Source: Balaenoptera acutorostrata (Eukaryota > Chordata > Mammalia > Artiodactyla > Balaenopteridae). Taken from it: a stretch of DNA of 64,000 bases. Below, piece by piece: positions 23,240 through 35,799 of this stretch. The position numbers and the translations under genes were made by a program. Positions within the stretch are counted from its first letter, which is position 1, and each line of letters begins with the position of its first letter. Below the pieces are notes generated by a model that did not search any database, was not told where the DNA came from, and was given only the letters and a program-made list of their open reading frames with translations. The stretch is taken from positions 77,773,985 through 77,837,984 of the forward strand of contig NC_080067.1 of assembly GCF_949987535.1 (NCBI RefSeq), in the 5' to 3' direction.

Positions 23240-23520
23240 GGAAAAATTAAGTAAACACTGGTGAGACTGTGTAGATAGAGGTTCTCATACACTGGAGAAG
23301 CATAGAACTTTTCTGAAGGACCCTTTGGCAATGTGTATCAAAGTGCTAAATATGTTTATCCTTGAATTTATCTTAAGAAAAGGATAGGAGATATGTACAT
23401 ATACATGTTTGCTGCAGTGTTATTTCTAGAGAAAAAAAGATATATTCTAAATTTTTACTAATAGATGGGTTAAATAAATTACAATATATCCATACAGTAG
23501 AATACTATGTAATCTAAGTC
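23240..23520 (+). mobile_element. L1 3' fragment, sense
   Basis: GGTGAGACTGTGTAGATAGA ... GGGTTAAATAAATTACAATA ... AGAATACTATGTAATC follow the L1 ORF2 end order. Confidence 0.7.
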
Positions 23521-23559
23521 ATTCTTGGGGGGGGAAAAAAAAAAGAGAGAGAGAAGAAA

Positions 23560-25930
23560 ATAAATCCAATATTAGCAATGATTGTTAGTTTTGGTTTAAT
23601 CCTTTACGTTGTACCTCCTTTCTTTGTAAACATATATATTACGTTTATAATTGGAAAAAAAGTCTTCAGACCTATTATTCCAAGAAAAGTGGACCCTAAA
23701 GTGTTTAAAATTTTACCTATTTGCTCTATTTTAATCACTTATATCCTGCGTGTCTCTTAAATTAAGAATATATTAAATAATAAGGCAGTTAAAATGAAAG
23801 TTTTTCTAAAAAAATGAAAACTATGGGGAAGAGAATAAAAAAAGTTATGCTAAGAACCCAGGCTCTTTTCTTTTTTTTTTTTTTTTGGACAAGGTTAAAA
23901 ATAAAATACACTGTTATGTTGTTCCAATTAACTGAGAAAAGAATTCATACCACTAACTCAGGAAAGACAAACATTTTCCAAGAGAAATTTATACAAGCTT
24001 AATTTCTGTTCCTATCACCTGTTAGGCAACTAATGTGCACTTCCACTGAACCCTCTCTTTAGTGCTGAATTCATGGCTTTGAAAGTGCTTACACATGAGG
24101 ATGTGGTATTATCACAAGGACACTTTGGTACTTCCTTTTAGTGGGCCTCAGAACACATACCCTGTTTTCTTTACTTTTGTTATTTTAAAGAAAGTTTGGT
24201 ATTTCCAAATATGAAAATGAAGCTTTACTAGGGGACTTCAGTTTTGTTGCTGTTGTTTATGATTTAAATACTTTGAACATTTGCACATGTACAAAGGGGT
24301 ATGCAATGAAGAGTAGGTCTCCTTCCTGCTGTTGTTGATGCTAGGGGCACTCATGTCTTGGGCTTCACTGCTTCCTTCCTTACCTATCAAGGGCCACCCA
24401 TGACCTTCAGCAGAACATTTACTGCTTTTCTTCCTAATATCTGTCTTTTGCCTTTTACTGCCTCTTGGCAGAGGTGCTAGGGAAGTAGAAGGCAATAGAA
24501 ATAAATTTGTCTTCTTCCTCCTCGTCTTCCTCCATATGCTAAAGTTGGTATTGTTAGGTAAAACCAAGCTATTGATTTTCATGGCTGAAATTTAAAACTT
24601 TTTTTTTCAATTTTTATCAACTGTAGGAATAGAGCCAAATATGTCCCTCACTAGAAAAGCTAAGAAGCTGCCCACCTCATTCCTTAATCTCTCCTAATGA
24701 CAAGGCGGCTTGTTGTTGTTGTTGCTTAAAAAGAGAAAAAGAGGGGGGAGGAGCTGACGAATTTTACCTATTTATTAGTTCCTTTGAACACACTGTGCTA
24801 TATCAAGGTATAGATCTACATTACGAGGGAAGTATTCTCTTTTAAAATGTAATGTTGACATTACTCATAGCCTTTTGCACCAACACAAATGCTTGCCCAA
24901 ATCCTATAAATCCAAAGCTACACATTCAAACACCAGATGTGTGTGCTCTGGGAATGCAAGGGGAAGGATGACGTTTCAAGTTAGTAAAATATCGAGTACA
25001 AGGCATAAACTGTTAGAGAAGTGGCAGAGTCCAGGAGTACAAGGGGTTAACCGCCCCATCCCCACCTGGGGCCTCAGTGCCTCAAGTGTAATGCTGTTCA
25101 GTGTACTGTGATTTCAATGTGACTGGTCACAACATAGCTACATTCAAAGAACAGAAATTGTCCAACTCCTCTCGTCCCAGCCACCACGACTCCAGTTCCT
25201 CGCAGTTCTGACTCCAGCTTTCTTACCTCTCTCAGAGAATTAGAACACTTGTTAGAGCAAAACTAATAGGCGGGCTAGTGCCAGTGGCGTGCTGCCACTG
25301 ACAAAAGGGGTGTGTATCACCGCTGGCATTGGTTACGTTGCTACATACATATAATTAGCCAGAGTCAACCCTCCCCTCCACCCATGGAACAGCTGACCTG
25401 CCAGGCAACTTCTCGCAAAGAAGTTTCACAGAGATGACCATCAGGCATGCAGAGACCACCAGTCTTCTGATGGACATACCAGCTCTCCCTGTTCTCCTCA
25501 GCTGATTCCATAATTGGCCTCTGAAAGGGACCTGGGTGGGCAAGGGCACTGCCACAGAGCTGTCGGCAGCTTGTTGACATGACTCGAAGGCAGCCGAGGT
25601 GGGTGGCACTATGGAGATAAGCAGTTCACACTTCCCCATCCTTCCTCCCACTCCCTAACTTGGAAACACAAGGTACTTTGGGATCTGAAATCAGCCTCCT
25701 GCAGCTGCTCTGCTCTGGCTTGTGCTTTGCCAACTGCTTCCTTGGGGCCGTCCCTCAAGGAGTGGTTGGGTTTTGCCTTTTAGCTCACTATAGGTCACAG
25801 CAAGACATTTGGCCACACAACCAAACAGGGAGGACCTCCTATATCAGGAGTCATGATCTTACAGAGCCATAAGAACCTTCAGGATTCTATAAAGGACTCA
25901 CCCAGGGTGACACAGCCAGCTTGCAGAACA
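23560..25930. other. Intergenic, mostly unassigned
   Basis: No named repeat. A minus-strand reading frame of 114 codons (24582-24238) is lysine-rich and has no recognisable domain; it is treated as chance. Confidence 0.45.
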
Positions 25931-26112
25931 AGAATTCAAACAGGTCTCCTGAAGCAGTGTTTCTCAAACTTGTGAAACCAGGATCCATGGTCAGAAATAC
26001 ATTTAACCTCATTACCAATGAGTGAGTGAAATGTAGACATACATGTGATTGAAACAGACATGGCATGACACAGTATTACCCTTTCCAAATGCTATGCTCT
26101 GTTTTCTTTTCT

Positions 26113-26158
26113 GTTGTTGTTATTATTATCATTATTGTTGTTATTATTATCATTATTT
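26113..26158 (+). repeat. Imperfect GTT/ATT trinucleotide repeat
   Basis: Runs of GTT, ATT and ATC units preceding the antisense SINE. Confidence 0.85.
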
Positions 26159-26270
26159 TTTGGCCACGCCATGCAGCTTGCAGGATCTTAGTTCCCCAAC
26201 CAGGGATTGAATCCAGGCCCTTGGCAGTGAGAGTACAGAGTCCTAACTGCTGGACCATCAGGGAGCTCCC
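26156..26270 (-). mobile_element. Short tRNA-derived SINE, antisense
   Basis: Reverse complement of the short SINE seen at 2155, ending GGGAGCTCCC, with GGGATTGAATCCAGGCCC as the B-box region. Confidence 0.85.
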
Positions 26271-26489
26271 TCTGTTATTATTTTTAAAAAGCTTTTTTGA
26301 CCTACTAAATTGGTCTGTGACCCACTAATGAGTCACAACTTGCAATTTGAAGAGGCCCATACACATAAGCAAAAACTCCTTGTGCTATTTCATTTTGAAC
26401 CATCTAGCTCATTTTTAACTAGGTACATAGTAAAAATTTCTGAAAATAAGAGTATAGTCAGCCCTCTGTATCAGCCCTCTTCCTCTGTC

Positions 26490-26765
26490 TTCAAAGCCAG
26501 TAATGTACAGTTCTGTGTCCATACTTCTATAGCCATGTCTCCCTCTGACCACAGCCAGGAAAGGTTATCTACCTTTAAGCAGTCATGTGATTAGGTGGGG
26601 ACCACTTGAATAATCCAGAATAATCTCTGCATCTCAAGGTCCTTAATCACATCTGCAAAGTCCCTTGGTCATATGAGGTGGTATATTCATAGGTTCCAGG
26701 GATTAGAAAATGGACATGTTTGGGGAGGGTATTATTCTGCTTACAACAAAAGACCTGATCTGACT
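26490..26765 (-). mobile_element. LTR fragment related to the window-start MaLR-type element, antisense
   Basis: AATAATCCAGAATAATCTCTGC, CAAAGTCCCTTGGTCATATG and GGTTCCAGGGATTAGAAAAT are the reverse complement of the pattern seen at 31-335. Confidence 0.6.
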
Positions 26766-26774
26766 TAGGTTTTA

Positions 26775-27000
26775 CCAGGATAACCCTGAGTGCTCTGTGG
26801 GGAATAAACTGTAGGGGACAAGGGTGGAAGCAGGAGACCAAGTAGGAGGCTATTATAATAATCCAGGTGAGAGCTGATCAAGGCCTGAGTGCCAGCAGTA
26901 GAGGTGGTGACATGTAGTCTAATTCTGGTTGTTTTGTGCAGGTAGAGCTGACACGATTTGCTGATGGATTGGATGTGGGGTATGAGAGGAGGGTGTCAAG
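26775..27000. repeat. Ancient interspersed repeat (same family as at 17.7 and 28.2 kb)
   Basis: AGTAGGAGGCTATTATAATA ATCCAGGTGAGAG and GATTTGCTGATGGATTGGAT are stock text of this common old repeat. Confidence 0.5.
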
Positions 27001-27174
27001 GATAACTCCAAGGATGACACTCTCCCCCCCACCCCCTTAGAGTACTTGACATATGTTGTGTTGATTTGTTTAACTATCTTCCCTGTAAGACTGAAAGTTC
27101 TAAGGGAGAAGGGCTCAAATCTGGCTTGTTCATTGTTGTATTCTCACATCAAGGAGTGCATAGAACATAGCGAT

Positions 27175-27350
27175 ACAGCTCATAACTGCTATTTATTGAG
27201 CCATTGCTACATGTCAGGCACTTAACATAATCTCATTTAATCATCAGAACAGCCTTATGAGGTAGGTACTATTATTATCCTCATTTACTAAGTGAGGAAA
27301 CTGAGACCCAGAGAAATGAAATGACATACACCAGTGAATACAAGGGTGGA
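27175..27350 (-). repeat. MIR, antisense
   Basis: ATGAGGTAGGTACTATTATT and GAGGAAACTGAGACCCAGAG are the reverse complement of MIR core text. Confidence 0.8.
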
Positions 27351-27367
27351 ATTCAAATCCATATTGA

Positions 27368-27706
27368 GAGGCTTCCCTAGTGGCGCGGTGGTTAAGAATC
27401 CGCCTGCCAATGCAGGGGACATGGGTTCGATCCATGGTCCGGGAAGATCCCACATGCCGCAGAGCTACTAAGCCCGTGTGCACAACTACAGAGCCTGCGC
27501 TCTAGAGCCCACGAGCCACAACTACTGAAGCCCTCGCGCCTAGAGCCCGTGCTCCGCAACAAGAGAAGCCACCGCAATGAGGCAATGAGAAGCCCGCGCA
27601 CCACAACAAAAGAGTAGATCCCGCTCGCTGCAACTGGAGAAGGCCCACGTGCAGCAATGAAGACCCAACGCAGCCAAAAATTAAAAATTGTTTAAAATAA
27701 ATAAAA
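27368..27706 (+). mobile_element. CHR-type SINE with 14-bp target duplication
   Basis: Full-length. CAAATCCATATTGA stands at 27354-27367 and 27707-27720. Confidence 0.95.
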
Positions 27707-28199
27707 CAAATCCATATTGAATAAATGAAATAAAATAATTCTTTCAAGATAAGCAAACATTTGGGTTTAGCTAAATATTCTAACCACATATGAAATGGGA
27801 GAGGGAGAAAAGGACATAGACTTACAAATATTTCAAAGTTTTAGCCGTAGAAAAATCATGTCAAAAAATAACAAATGTTAGTGTCACTAACTTAAGGGTT
27901 CTCAAACTATAGTCCATCTTAGCTGTGGTTTGGTCACTGTGATGACTTATACAGACAGTAATTTCAAAAATGTTTTATAACCAATCTGGAGGCAAAGAAG
28001 AGAAAAACAGATGACATCAGGCAGACCATCAGGGCACAGTAAAAAAATGTCCAGACATGAGAGTGAAGAGGGAGGAATTTTAGTCTTACTTTAGTCCCAT
28101 CCACTCATTAGCCAATACTCTTGAGATATTTATTTCATCTTTCTGAGACCATCTCAACTATAAAAAAGATACAGTATTTTCTGCCTTACTACCCTGTAG

Positions 28200-28745
28200 A
28201 CTCTTGGGAGAAACTAAATTTATTCATTCAGTAGATACAGAGCACCTACTATGTGTGCCTGGCATTGCTCTAGACACCAGGAACATGTCATGAACAAGAC
28301 AGACAAAATCCTTGCCCTCATGGGGTTTGCATTCTAGTGGAAAGGAGGATTGACAAAAGTAAGAACAAATAAGTAGATAATTTCAAGAGTAATACACACC
28401 CTGAAGAAAAGTAAAAGAGGACAGGTGTTATAGAGTGATCAGGGAGGAGGTAACATCAGACAGAGACTTGAATATAAAGAAAGCAAGCTAGACAGTGATC
28501 TGGGGAAAGGGCAGTCCAGGCAGGGTGAACAGAATTTGTTAAGTTCCTGAGGTCAGAATGAACTGGGGGTTCACATGTGAGGAATAGCCAGGAGTGAGCA
28601 TGGGGGGATAGTGGTAGATGATACTACAGAGACGGGCAGGGGCCAGGTCATGCATAGCTTTGCAGGCCATGGCAGAGAGCTGGGGTTTTATTGTGCATGT
28701 GGTACGAAGATAATGAAAGCAAAAATATGCAAAGAACAACACAAA
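28200..28745. repeat. Ancient interspersed repeat (family uncertain, L2-like)
   Basis: From TTATTCATTCAGTAGATAC and ATCCTTGCCCTCATGGGGTT to CAGGTCATGCATAGCTTTGC and AGGCCATGGC, in the consensus order of a widespread old repeat. Confidence 0.55.
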
Positions 28746-28784
28746 TAGTAGACAACAGAGGTGTAACATGGACTTTGGCAGCAA

Positions 28785-29045
28785 TATGGCATATCTGTTA
28801 AGAAAAGCATGGGCTCTAGAGGCTGCCTGGTTGGAATCTTGGGTGCATCACTTACTGGGTGTGGCCTTGGATAGGATATTTAATTTCTCAGTGCCCCAAT
28901 TTCCTCACTTGTAAAATAGCAGTAGTAATAGTACCTACCATATTAGGGTTGTTTTGAAGATTAAATGAGATATTACACATATAACCCTCAGAATACTTTC
29001 TAGAATTAAGTGCTCAATAAATGTTAGCCATTATTACTATCAGTT
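28785..29045 (+). repeat. MIR, sense, nearly full length
   Basis: CATGGGCTCTAGAGGCTGCC, TCACTTACTGGGTGTGGCCT, TCCTCACTTGTAAAATAG and GCTCAATAAATGTTAGCCAT follow the MIR order. Confidence 0.9.
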
Positions 29046-29150
29046 ACCAAGTTGTACAACTAATTGAGTTCATTAAGGTAGACTTCACTAATTAAGAATC
29101 TGCAAGTTATTTTTTAAACAGAAAATTTACATATAAAGAAAAAACATTTT

Positions 29151-29483
29151 TAGGGCTTCCCCGGTGGCGCAGTGGTTGGGAGTCTGCCTGCCAATGCGGG
29201 GGATATGGGTTCAAGCCCTGGTCCGGGAGGATCCTGCATGCCGCGGAGCAGCTGGGCCCGTGCACCACAACTGCTGAGCCTGCGCTCTGGAGCCCACGAG
29301 CCACAGCTGCTGAGGCCTGTGTGCCTGTTGCCTGTGCTCTGCAACGGGAGAGGCCACTGCACTGAGAGGCCCGCACACTGCAGCGGGGAGTGGCTCCTGC
29401 TCGCCACAGCTAGAGGGGGCCTGCACACAGCAACGGAGACCCAACATAGCCAAAAATAAATAAATAAATTTTAAAAAAAAGAA
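29151..29483 (+). mobile_element. CHR-type SINE with 16-bp target duplication
   Basis: Full-length and unusually G+C-rich. AAAGAAAAAACATTTT stands at 29135-29150 and 29484-29499. Confidence 0.95.
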
Positions 29484-29499
29484 AAAGAAAAAACATTTT

Positions 29500-31640
29500 C
29501 AAACAGGAAAACTAAATGCATATTTCTTTTATATAAAGAATTCAGACAATAAATGAAATTAGCCTCCCTGAAGGTTCTGAATGTGCTTATTTATAAAAGG
29601 TTTGAATAAGCACACTGAAGGGCTTTATCTGCTTGTTGTTCCTTCCTTTGGGGGACCAGCCCTCCCTCTTCCGCAGTTATTCTTCTTGGTCTGTGTAGTC
29701 CTGGTGAGGAGTGAAGATGAGATCCAGCTTTGCCCGGAGTTCTCCATCCGCACTCTGTCTTCTCCATTCCTGCCTCCTTTCTCCAATGTACACACACAGT
29801 GATTGTTCGAAGAAGGAGCAGCACAAGACTCAGACTGGGCCAAATCAGAGTCCTCCTTGGGAGTTTTTCAGAGAATGCTCTCTCTTTCTGGCATCTCAAG
29901 CCTCTAAGGATGACATAGACCAGGAAGTAGAAGCCAACTCTACCACAAGGTGGAGAGAATGAGGCCAGCACAGAGAGAAACAGAGTCAGAAGGTAGAGAC
30001 AGCCCTGCTGAGAATTCAGCCACAACTAAAGTCAGCTCTATGTACCTCTGGACTTTACAGTTATGTGAAACATAAATTCCTATTTTGCTTAAGGATTTGG
30101 TTTCTTTGCACCAAAGGACTTGATATACATACCTTCTCTGAAAGATGCTCTCTGATTTTCTAAGATATCTGTAATAGTCTGCATCTATATAACATTCTTT
30201 ATAAGATGCTTCAAGAACCTGACCAAAAAAAAAAAAAATCATTACGGATGTTATACAATGTGTAAGGATGAAAGTTAGAAATCAGTTGTCAGGTTAGCTG
30301 ATAACCCAAGGCAGGCACAAACTTCGTCAATATTTTTGGAAACCCACGTTTTCAGATCTACAGTGGACCTCATGCTAGTTATTGGAGTCACCTTAGGAAT
30401 GAACTATGTCATGTTAAGTTTTCACTGTATTTGTTACTTTTCAGGGAAAGTGATTTCAGTCTCAGTAAAACCTAATACATGTAGTAGTATCACAGTGGTG
30501 CTATTTTTGCCATCTTTGTGTAATAATAAAAAGGCATCGTCTGTTTTCAACAGTCTAAAGGGATTCCATATCCACAAATTCACCCTATTTCATATTTTAG
30601 TAATTTCTCCCTTACTTTCACAGTGTTTAGCAAAATCTTGTTTTTGTTTGAATGTAAGAAGGAAATTGGAGTAATGCGTAATTGAAGCAAACCAGATTAA
30701 GAACCAAGCTATTCTAAAACCCAGCTGCCAACTAGCTACTCAGTCACCCACCCTACTTAATATGTTCTCTTGGAATTGAACAGCAGCCAAAACCAAATTC
30801 TCTTCAAAACTGGATTAAGATGCATGTGGGTAACAAAATGCTCTTAAACAAGCCTTCCCATATCAGTAATAACTTGAGAGGAAAGAGGCAGATGAAAAAT
30901 CCCTGGGAATTTATGAAAACTCGGCAGAGATGTTTATCATTTAGGTTATGCAAGAAACTATCCTAATAATAAATGAGCACACTGAAAAAGTCCTTGTGTA
31001 ACACATACCATATTTTACTACCATTTGAAAAGTATGTAAAAATATTTTTTGTTTTTATTTTTAACCTGTCCAAATTCAGGCACACAGTGCCTTCAAGAAG
31101 CTATTTTTGGTGCTGGTACAGTGTTCTGACACCTTCTCCCTGAGTAAAATTGACACATCTGCTGAAATTAACATTTTTATCTCCATGGACCCACGTGTCC
31201 CTGAGAAATATAAAATATCATTGCGTTTTTCTGCTAACCAGCATTTGGAAGCAGACAGCTATTCAAGCCAAATCTCCTCATTAATCCATATCTCCTTTGA
31301 ATATTGTAAGGCCTTACACAGGGTGAATAAACTCAGCTCAAACTAAACCAAATAGATGTGTCTGTGGTACCCCAAATCCCATGTGTTGGGATCTGCATAT
31401 AGATAATAGCTTGGCAATCCAGCAAGTTTGCTTGATGCCCAGATCTAGAGAGGAAGGAAGAGCAGTGCAGCTGTAATGTTTCCTTACATCCAATACAGAA
31501 ACAGGTCCAAGGCACTGGAATCTATGCAAAATTTCCTCTTGTTCCCTCTACCCACATCTCCTTTTAATTGACCCTAGGGCTCCATCATTACAGATTGGAA
31601 TCACAATCTAACGTTTCACTAGTCAAAATACCTCAAGACT
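29500..31640. other. Intergenic, nothing recognised
   Basis: A 144-codon minus-strand frame (30025-29591) has no domain and no homologue I recognise. The rest is unassigned. Confidence 0.45.
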
Positions 31641-32270
31641 CAAGAATAATTAAACATTTGTCATGCACTTTCCTATGTGTTAGAAATATAAGAAAGATGT
31701 ATTTAGTCCAAGGGAATAGAAGACAGGTACATAAATAATTATAACACAGAGCAGAATGTGGTAAGGGAGAAATAAGTATAATGTAACAGGGATTCAAAGG
31801 AAAAAAACCACCACATATGAAAAAGCTTAATGAAAGAAGTGAATCTTGACCTAAAAGACAGGAAAGATCAGAATGACAGAGGCTGATAGAGAAAAGAAAA
31901 AGAAGGTGAGAAAGCCCGAGCTACGTTAGTGAAAAAAGAGCAGTCCAGCTTCACGCAAACCAAGGGAATATATAGAGGGTAGAAAGAAAGGACCTAAGGG
32001 CGAACTGAGTTTTGATTTTATCCAGTAGGCTGTAGGGAGCCAGGGCCCTCCAAACCAGGAGTATTTTAATGCATGATTAGGTTTGTCTTAAAAGAAAATT
32101 AACATCCAGGAATAGGATGGATGTAGATTAGCAAGGGTGACAGAGGAAGGACTGAAGGAATGAGACTAGTTGGAGGGTAGATAATAAAGGATCAGAGTGA
32201 GAAGAGTTACAGAGAAGTTAGAAAAGTACAGAGTCAAGAGATATTTTAAAGGTAATATTGACAGAGCTTA
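31640..32270. repeat. Possible ancient repeat remnant
   Basis: Weak match to the same old repeat family (ATTTTATCCAGTAGGCTGTA). Degenerate. Confidence 0.35.
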
Positions 32271-34220
32271 GTAATTTATAAGATGTTAGGGTAAGGGCAG
32301 GGAGGGCATCAAAGATGGCTTTGCATAGCCATCTTTGGGTGACAGGAAGACACTGCTCCACAATTATGGCATGGTTTGGTACAGAAATTTTATGAGTTTA
32401 GTTTTGTACACATTGAGCTTAAACAAAAGAATGTAAACTTTAAGTCTGCTTTTTCTCAGATATCCTTTAGAAAAATTTTGCTTTGACTGCTGAGTTCCAA
32501 AATTAGCTCCGAGCTGTCTAGCTCTGTGCTCAAGTGTTTTGTTTTGGGGCGTTGGAATATCCCTTTCTCTAAGATCTGCCACTTTTACTGTCCAAAATTT
32601 CATTTAACAAAAGATAGGTGATGGTAATTTAAATGTTTTTCTCAGTAGCCTTTTTTTTTCTTGCTGTCAGTAGATATTTTAATTTTTATTATAACTAAAT
32701 CTTGGATGCAATAACTTTTGTTAATAAAACGTGTGAACAAAGAAGCATAACGTCTGGGGTTCTAACTTAATATATACCAAAGCCTCTGACTCTAAAAAGG
32801 ATTTCTTAGTTGTTGTGCCATCTGTTTAGAGACTAATTAATGGTTTAAAAATAGATGATCTTTTGAAGGCAAATGACATCAAAATCGTGGAATATATTAA
32901 TATAGATCATAAACCTACACACAGAAAACAATGATATGCTTTAGGCATTGCATTAAACAAACAGGCTGAGACGATGCCACGATGAATGAACATTATGTGT
33001 ACATTATAATTTGTACAGATAAGGAGGTAGGTACTTCAAAGAACAGTAAGGCAGGGTTATTTATTAGGTACTTTCATAGGTCTCTTTTCAAATGTTACTG
33101 CTGATGATTAATTTTTAAACTTTATCTAGTCATATGTGCATTTTTAACCCATATACAAAGATGAACCTTCTCTTTCTCCTAAGTCTAAACATTTTCTAAA
33201 ATATAATTATAAACATACAAATCTCTGCTCCACTTTGCCTATCATTCTATCTCCATATTCCCTTTCACAACTCAAGTTCTTGAACAAGCTGCCCACACAT
33301 GCAATATCTATTTCCATGCCTTGTACTCATTCCTCAGCCCCCTGCAATGTGGCTTCCACCTTCACAAGGCCAATGAAGTCAATTCTCACCAAGATCATCC
33401 TGATCTAGGTGACCCTAAATCAAATGAAGAAATGAGTTAATTTATCTAATACACTTAGTAGAGTATCTGAAATATTCAAGATATGTTCCAAACTTCTGTC
33501 TTTTCTTGGTACCTTCTGACTATATGTAAATCCAGCAAATGATCTTTCCATCATTCAAAATAATTGAAAAGTCATCACATTTTCACTCACTTGTATTTAT
33601 ATAACTAAACAAGAAAAATAGCTAAAAGAATAAAGTAAAGTATACCCTTCCATTTTAATTCTTCAAGAAAATCTCATCAACATATGTAATATAATTTTCT
33701 GGAATTTGGGCAGAAGAGAAGCTAAGTATTCAGTCTGGTTCTCAAAATTTATAACTTTTTTGATTCGTGTTCTGGCTGGACCACAGAACCCGACAACTGA
33801 TGTCTTTTCAAAAGTGTTAAAGACCTTCCTAAGATAGGGCTGGGAGAAGTTCAAGGACTATTACATTACAGTAACAACCCATTCACCCTGGTGTGAGCTT
33901 TTTGGCAATTACAGCCAGAAACAAAGACAGGAAGCTGGAAATGAAACAAGCCTCTTGGCATCAAGGAGAACAGTCACAAAGGCCGCATCCAGAAACTGGT
34001 AACTACCCTCAGATGTCTTACTTTCTAAAAAGGCCAGCATGTTAAGGCTTGGGAAAAATCCCTTCAATGTGCTCTTGAGGGCAAGACTGTATTTCAGACA
34101 GTACAATAATCAATGTTGATAAGAACAAACCAGTCAGTAAGTAAAGATTATGTTTGGGATCCTTGTTATGTGAATCTTGGACAATGCACCATTCTTTAGC
34201 AAGATTTACTTCCAAAATGC
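32271..34220. other. Intergenic, mostly unassigned
   Basis: AT-rich and without recognised genes. 33240-33420 has weak L2-like wording (CTGCAATGTGGCTTCCACC). Confidence 0.4.
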
Positions 34221-34223
34221 ATA

Positions 34224-34475
34224 TAGGTACAAACTTCCAGCTATAAAATAAATAAGTCACAGGGATGTAATGCATATATAGGGAATAGAGTCAATAATAT
34301 TACAACAACTTTGTATGGTGATGGATGGGAACTGGTCTTACGGCTGTGATCACTTTATAATGTATAAAAATACTGAATCACTATGCTGCACACCTGAAAC
34401 TAATACAGTATCGTACGTTAATTTTACACGTGTGATGTGTATCATTGAGCGTATCATTATAACAACAAAAAAGGC
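34224..34475 (+). mobile_element. L1 3' end, sense
   Basis: ATTACAACAACTTTGTATGG, TGATCACTTTATAATGTATA and CACCTGAAACTAATACAGTA match the L1MA/L1MB-type 3' UTR. Confidence 0.8.
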
Positions 34476-34864
34476 AGAGTTTGGGTAATTCAGTTTTGAG
34501 AAATTTTACTTGGGGGGAAGAACTCATTTTCAGATAATCCTGAATAATGAGTTAATAATTCTGAACTCCCTCCACTATGAAAAAATATAACCACCAAGCC
34601 TAGACAGGGCCACAGCTGTTCAATCCAAGGAGAGATTTATTGTGAAAATAGAGTCAGAGAAACTAGATTCTAGACTCTCTGCCAAAAACCAGCTGGGTAA
34701 TCTTGACTTCTCTTTGCTTTGGTTGACTTCTCTGAAAAACAAGGACATTAGACTAGTTGATTTCTAAAAATCCTTTCCAGTTCTAATATTCAAGCATTAA
34801 GTATATGAAGATGCTAAAGAGTAATGGGAAGGAAAAGCTAAATCACATTATAAACAATTATCTT

Positions 34865-35790
34865 CCTTTTATTCATTCAATAAACATTTATTAAGGCTTC
34901 TATTGAGACGACCTATACCAAGCTCTGAGAATACTGTAGTAAGTAAAAGAGATCCTGCCTTGAGCTTTCTGTTTAGAGAGGGAGTCAGGCAACAACAAAG
35001 CAAACCAACCAGATAAGAAAACAAAAGAGTCTGAGAATAATAGCAAAGACATCTTTTTTAGATAAGATGGTCAGGGAATGGCACCTCTGGAGAGGTCATG
35101 TCTGAACCTAAATAATGAAAAGAAAAGCCATATGAAGAATTAGTGAAGAGCATTTCAGGAAGAGTAACCTTTAATGCCTAGGCCCTAAAAAAGGGGGAAA
35201 ACTCAGTAAACTTGAGAAAATGGAAAAAAAAAGTATGACTATAATAATTAAGCAGGAGAGTGGCACGAGAAGATTTGCAGAGTTATCTGGGGGTCAGTAC
35301 ACACAGTCTTGTTAAGCCATTCTAAGAAATCTGGACTCATTCTTAAGGATGGTAGAGAAATCAGCGAAGGGCTTTAAGTAGGGCAGCAACACTTGCTGTT
35401 GTTATAAAAGATGGATTGGAAAGGGATAGAATGGAAGTGGGGAAATCAAGTACTGAGGAGGCTGTGGTAGGAGTATAGGCAAAGTATGATGGTGGTTTGA
35501 CTATGATACTGCAGTAGGGATTGGAGAAGGGGAGAGATTTAAGATATATCATGGAGGTAGAATCAAAAGGGTTTTCTAATGGATTGTTTCCACATATTTG
35601 AGAGAATGAAGGGAATCAAAGTTGAAAAATAATATGGTGCTAAGTTATTGATTTTGGGAGAATGTTTTGGGTGGGGAATAGAGCAATTAAGAATAATTAG
35701 AGGAAAAATAAAGAGCTCAGTTTTAGATGTGGTGTTTGATATATGTGAGACATCTTATGTAAGCAATAGATATCTGAACCCTCTGTTCTT
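34865..35790. repeat. Long copy of the ancient interspersed repeat
   Basis: Consensus-order landmarks run from TCATTCAATAAACATTTATT through GAGCATTTCAGGAAGAG and TTTAAGTAGGGCAGCAACAC to AGCTCAGTTTTAGATGTGG, over about 0.9 kb. Confidence 0.5.
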
Positions 35791-35799
35791 ATATCTTTT

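Noticed and set aside
29591..30025. 144-codon minus-strand frame
   Set aside because: No domain, no signal of splicing or promoter, and no homologue I recognise.
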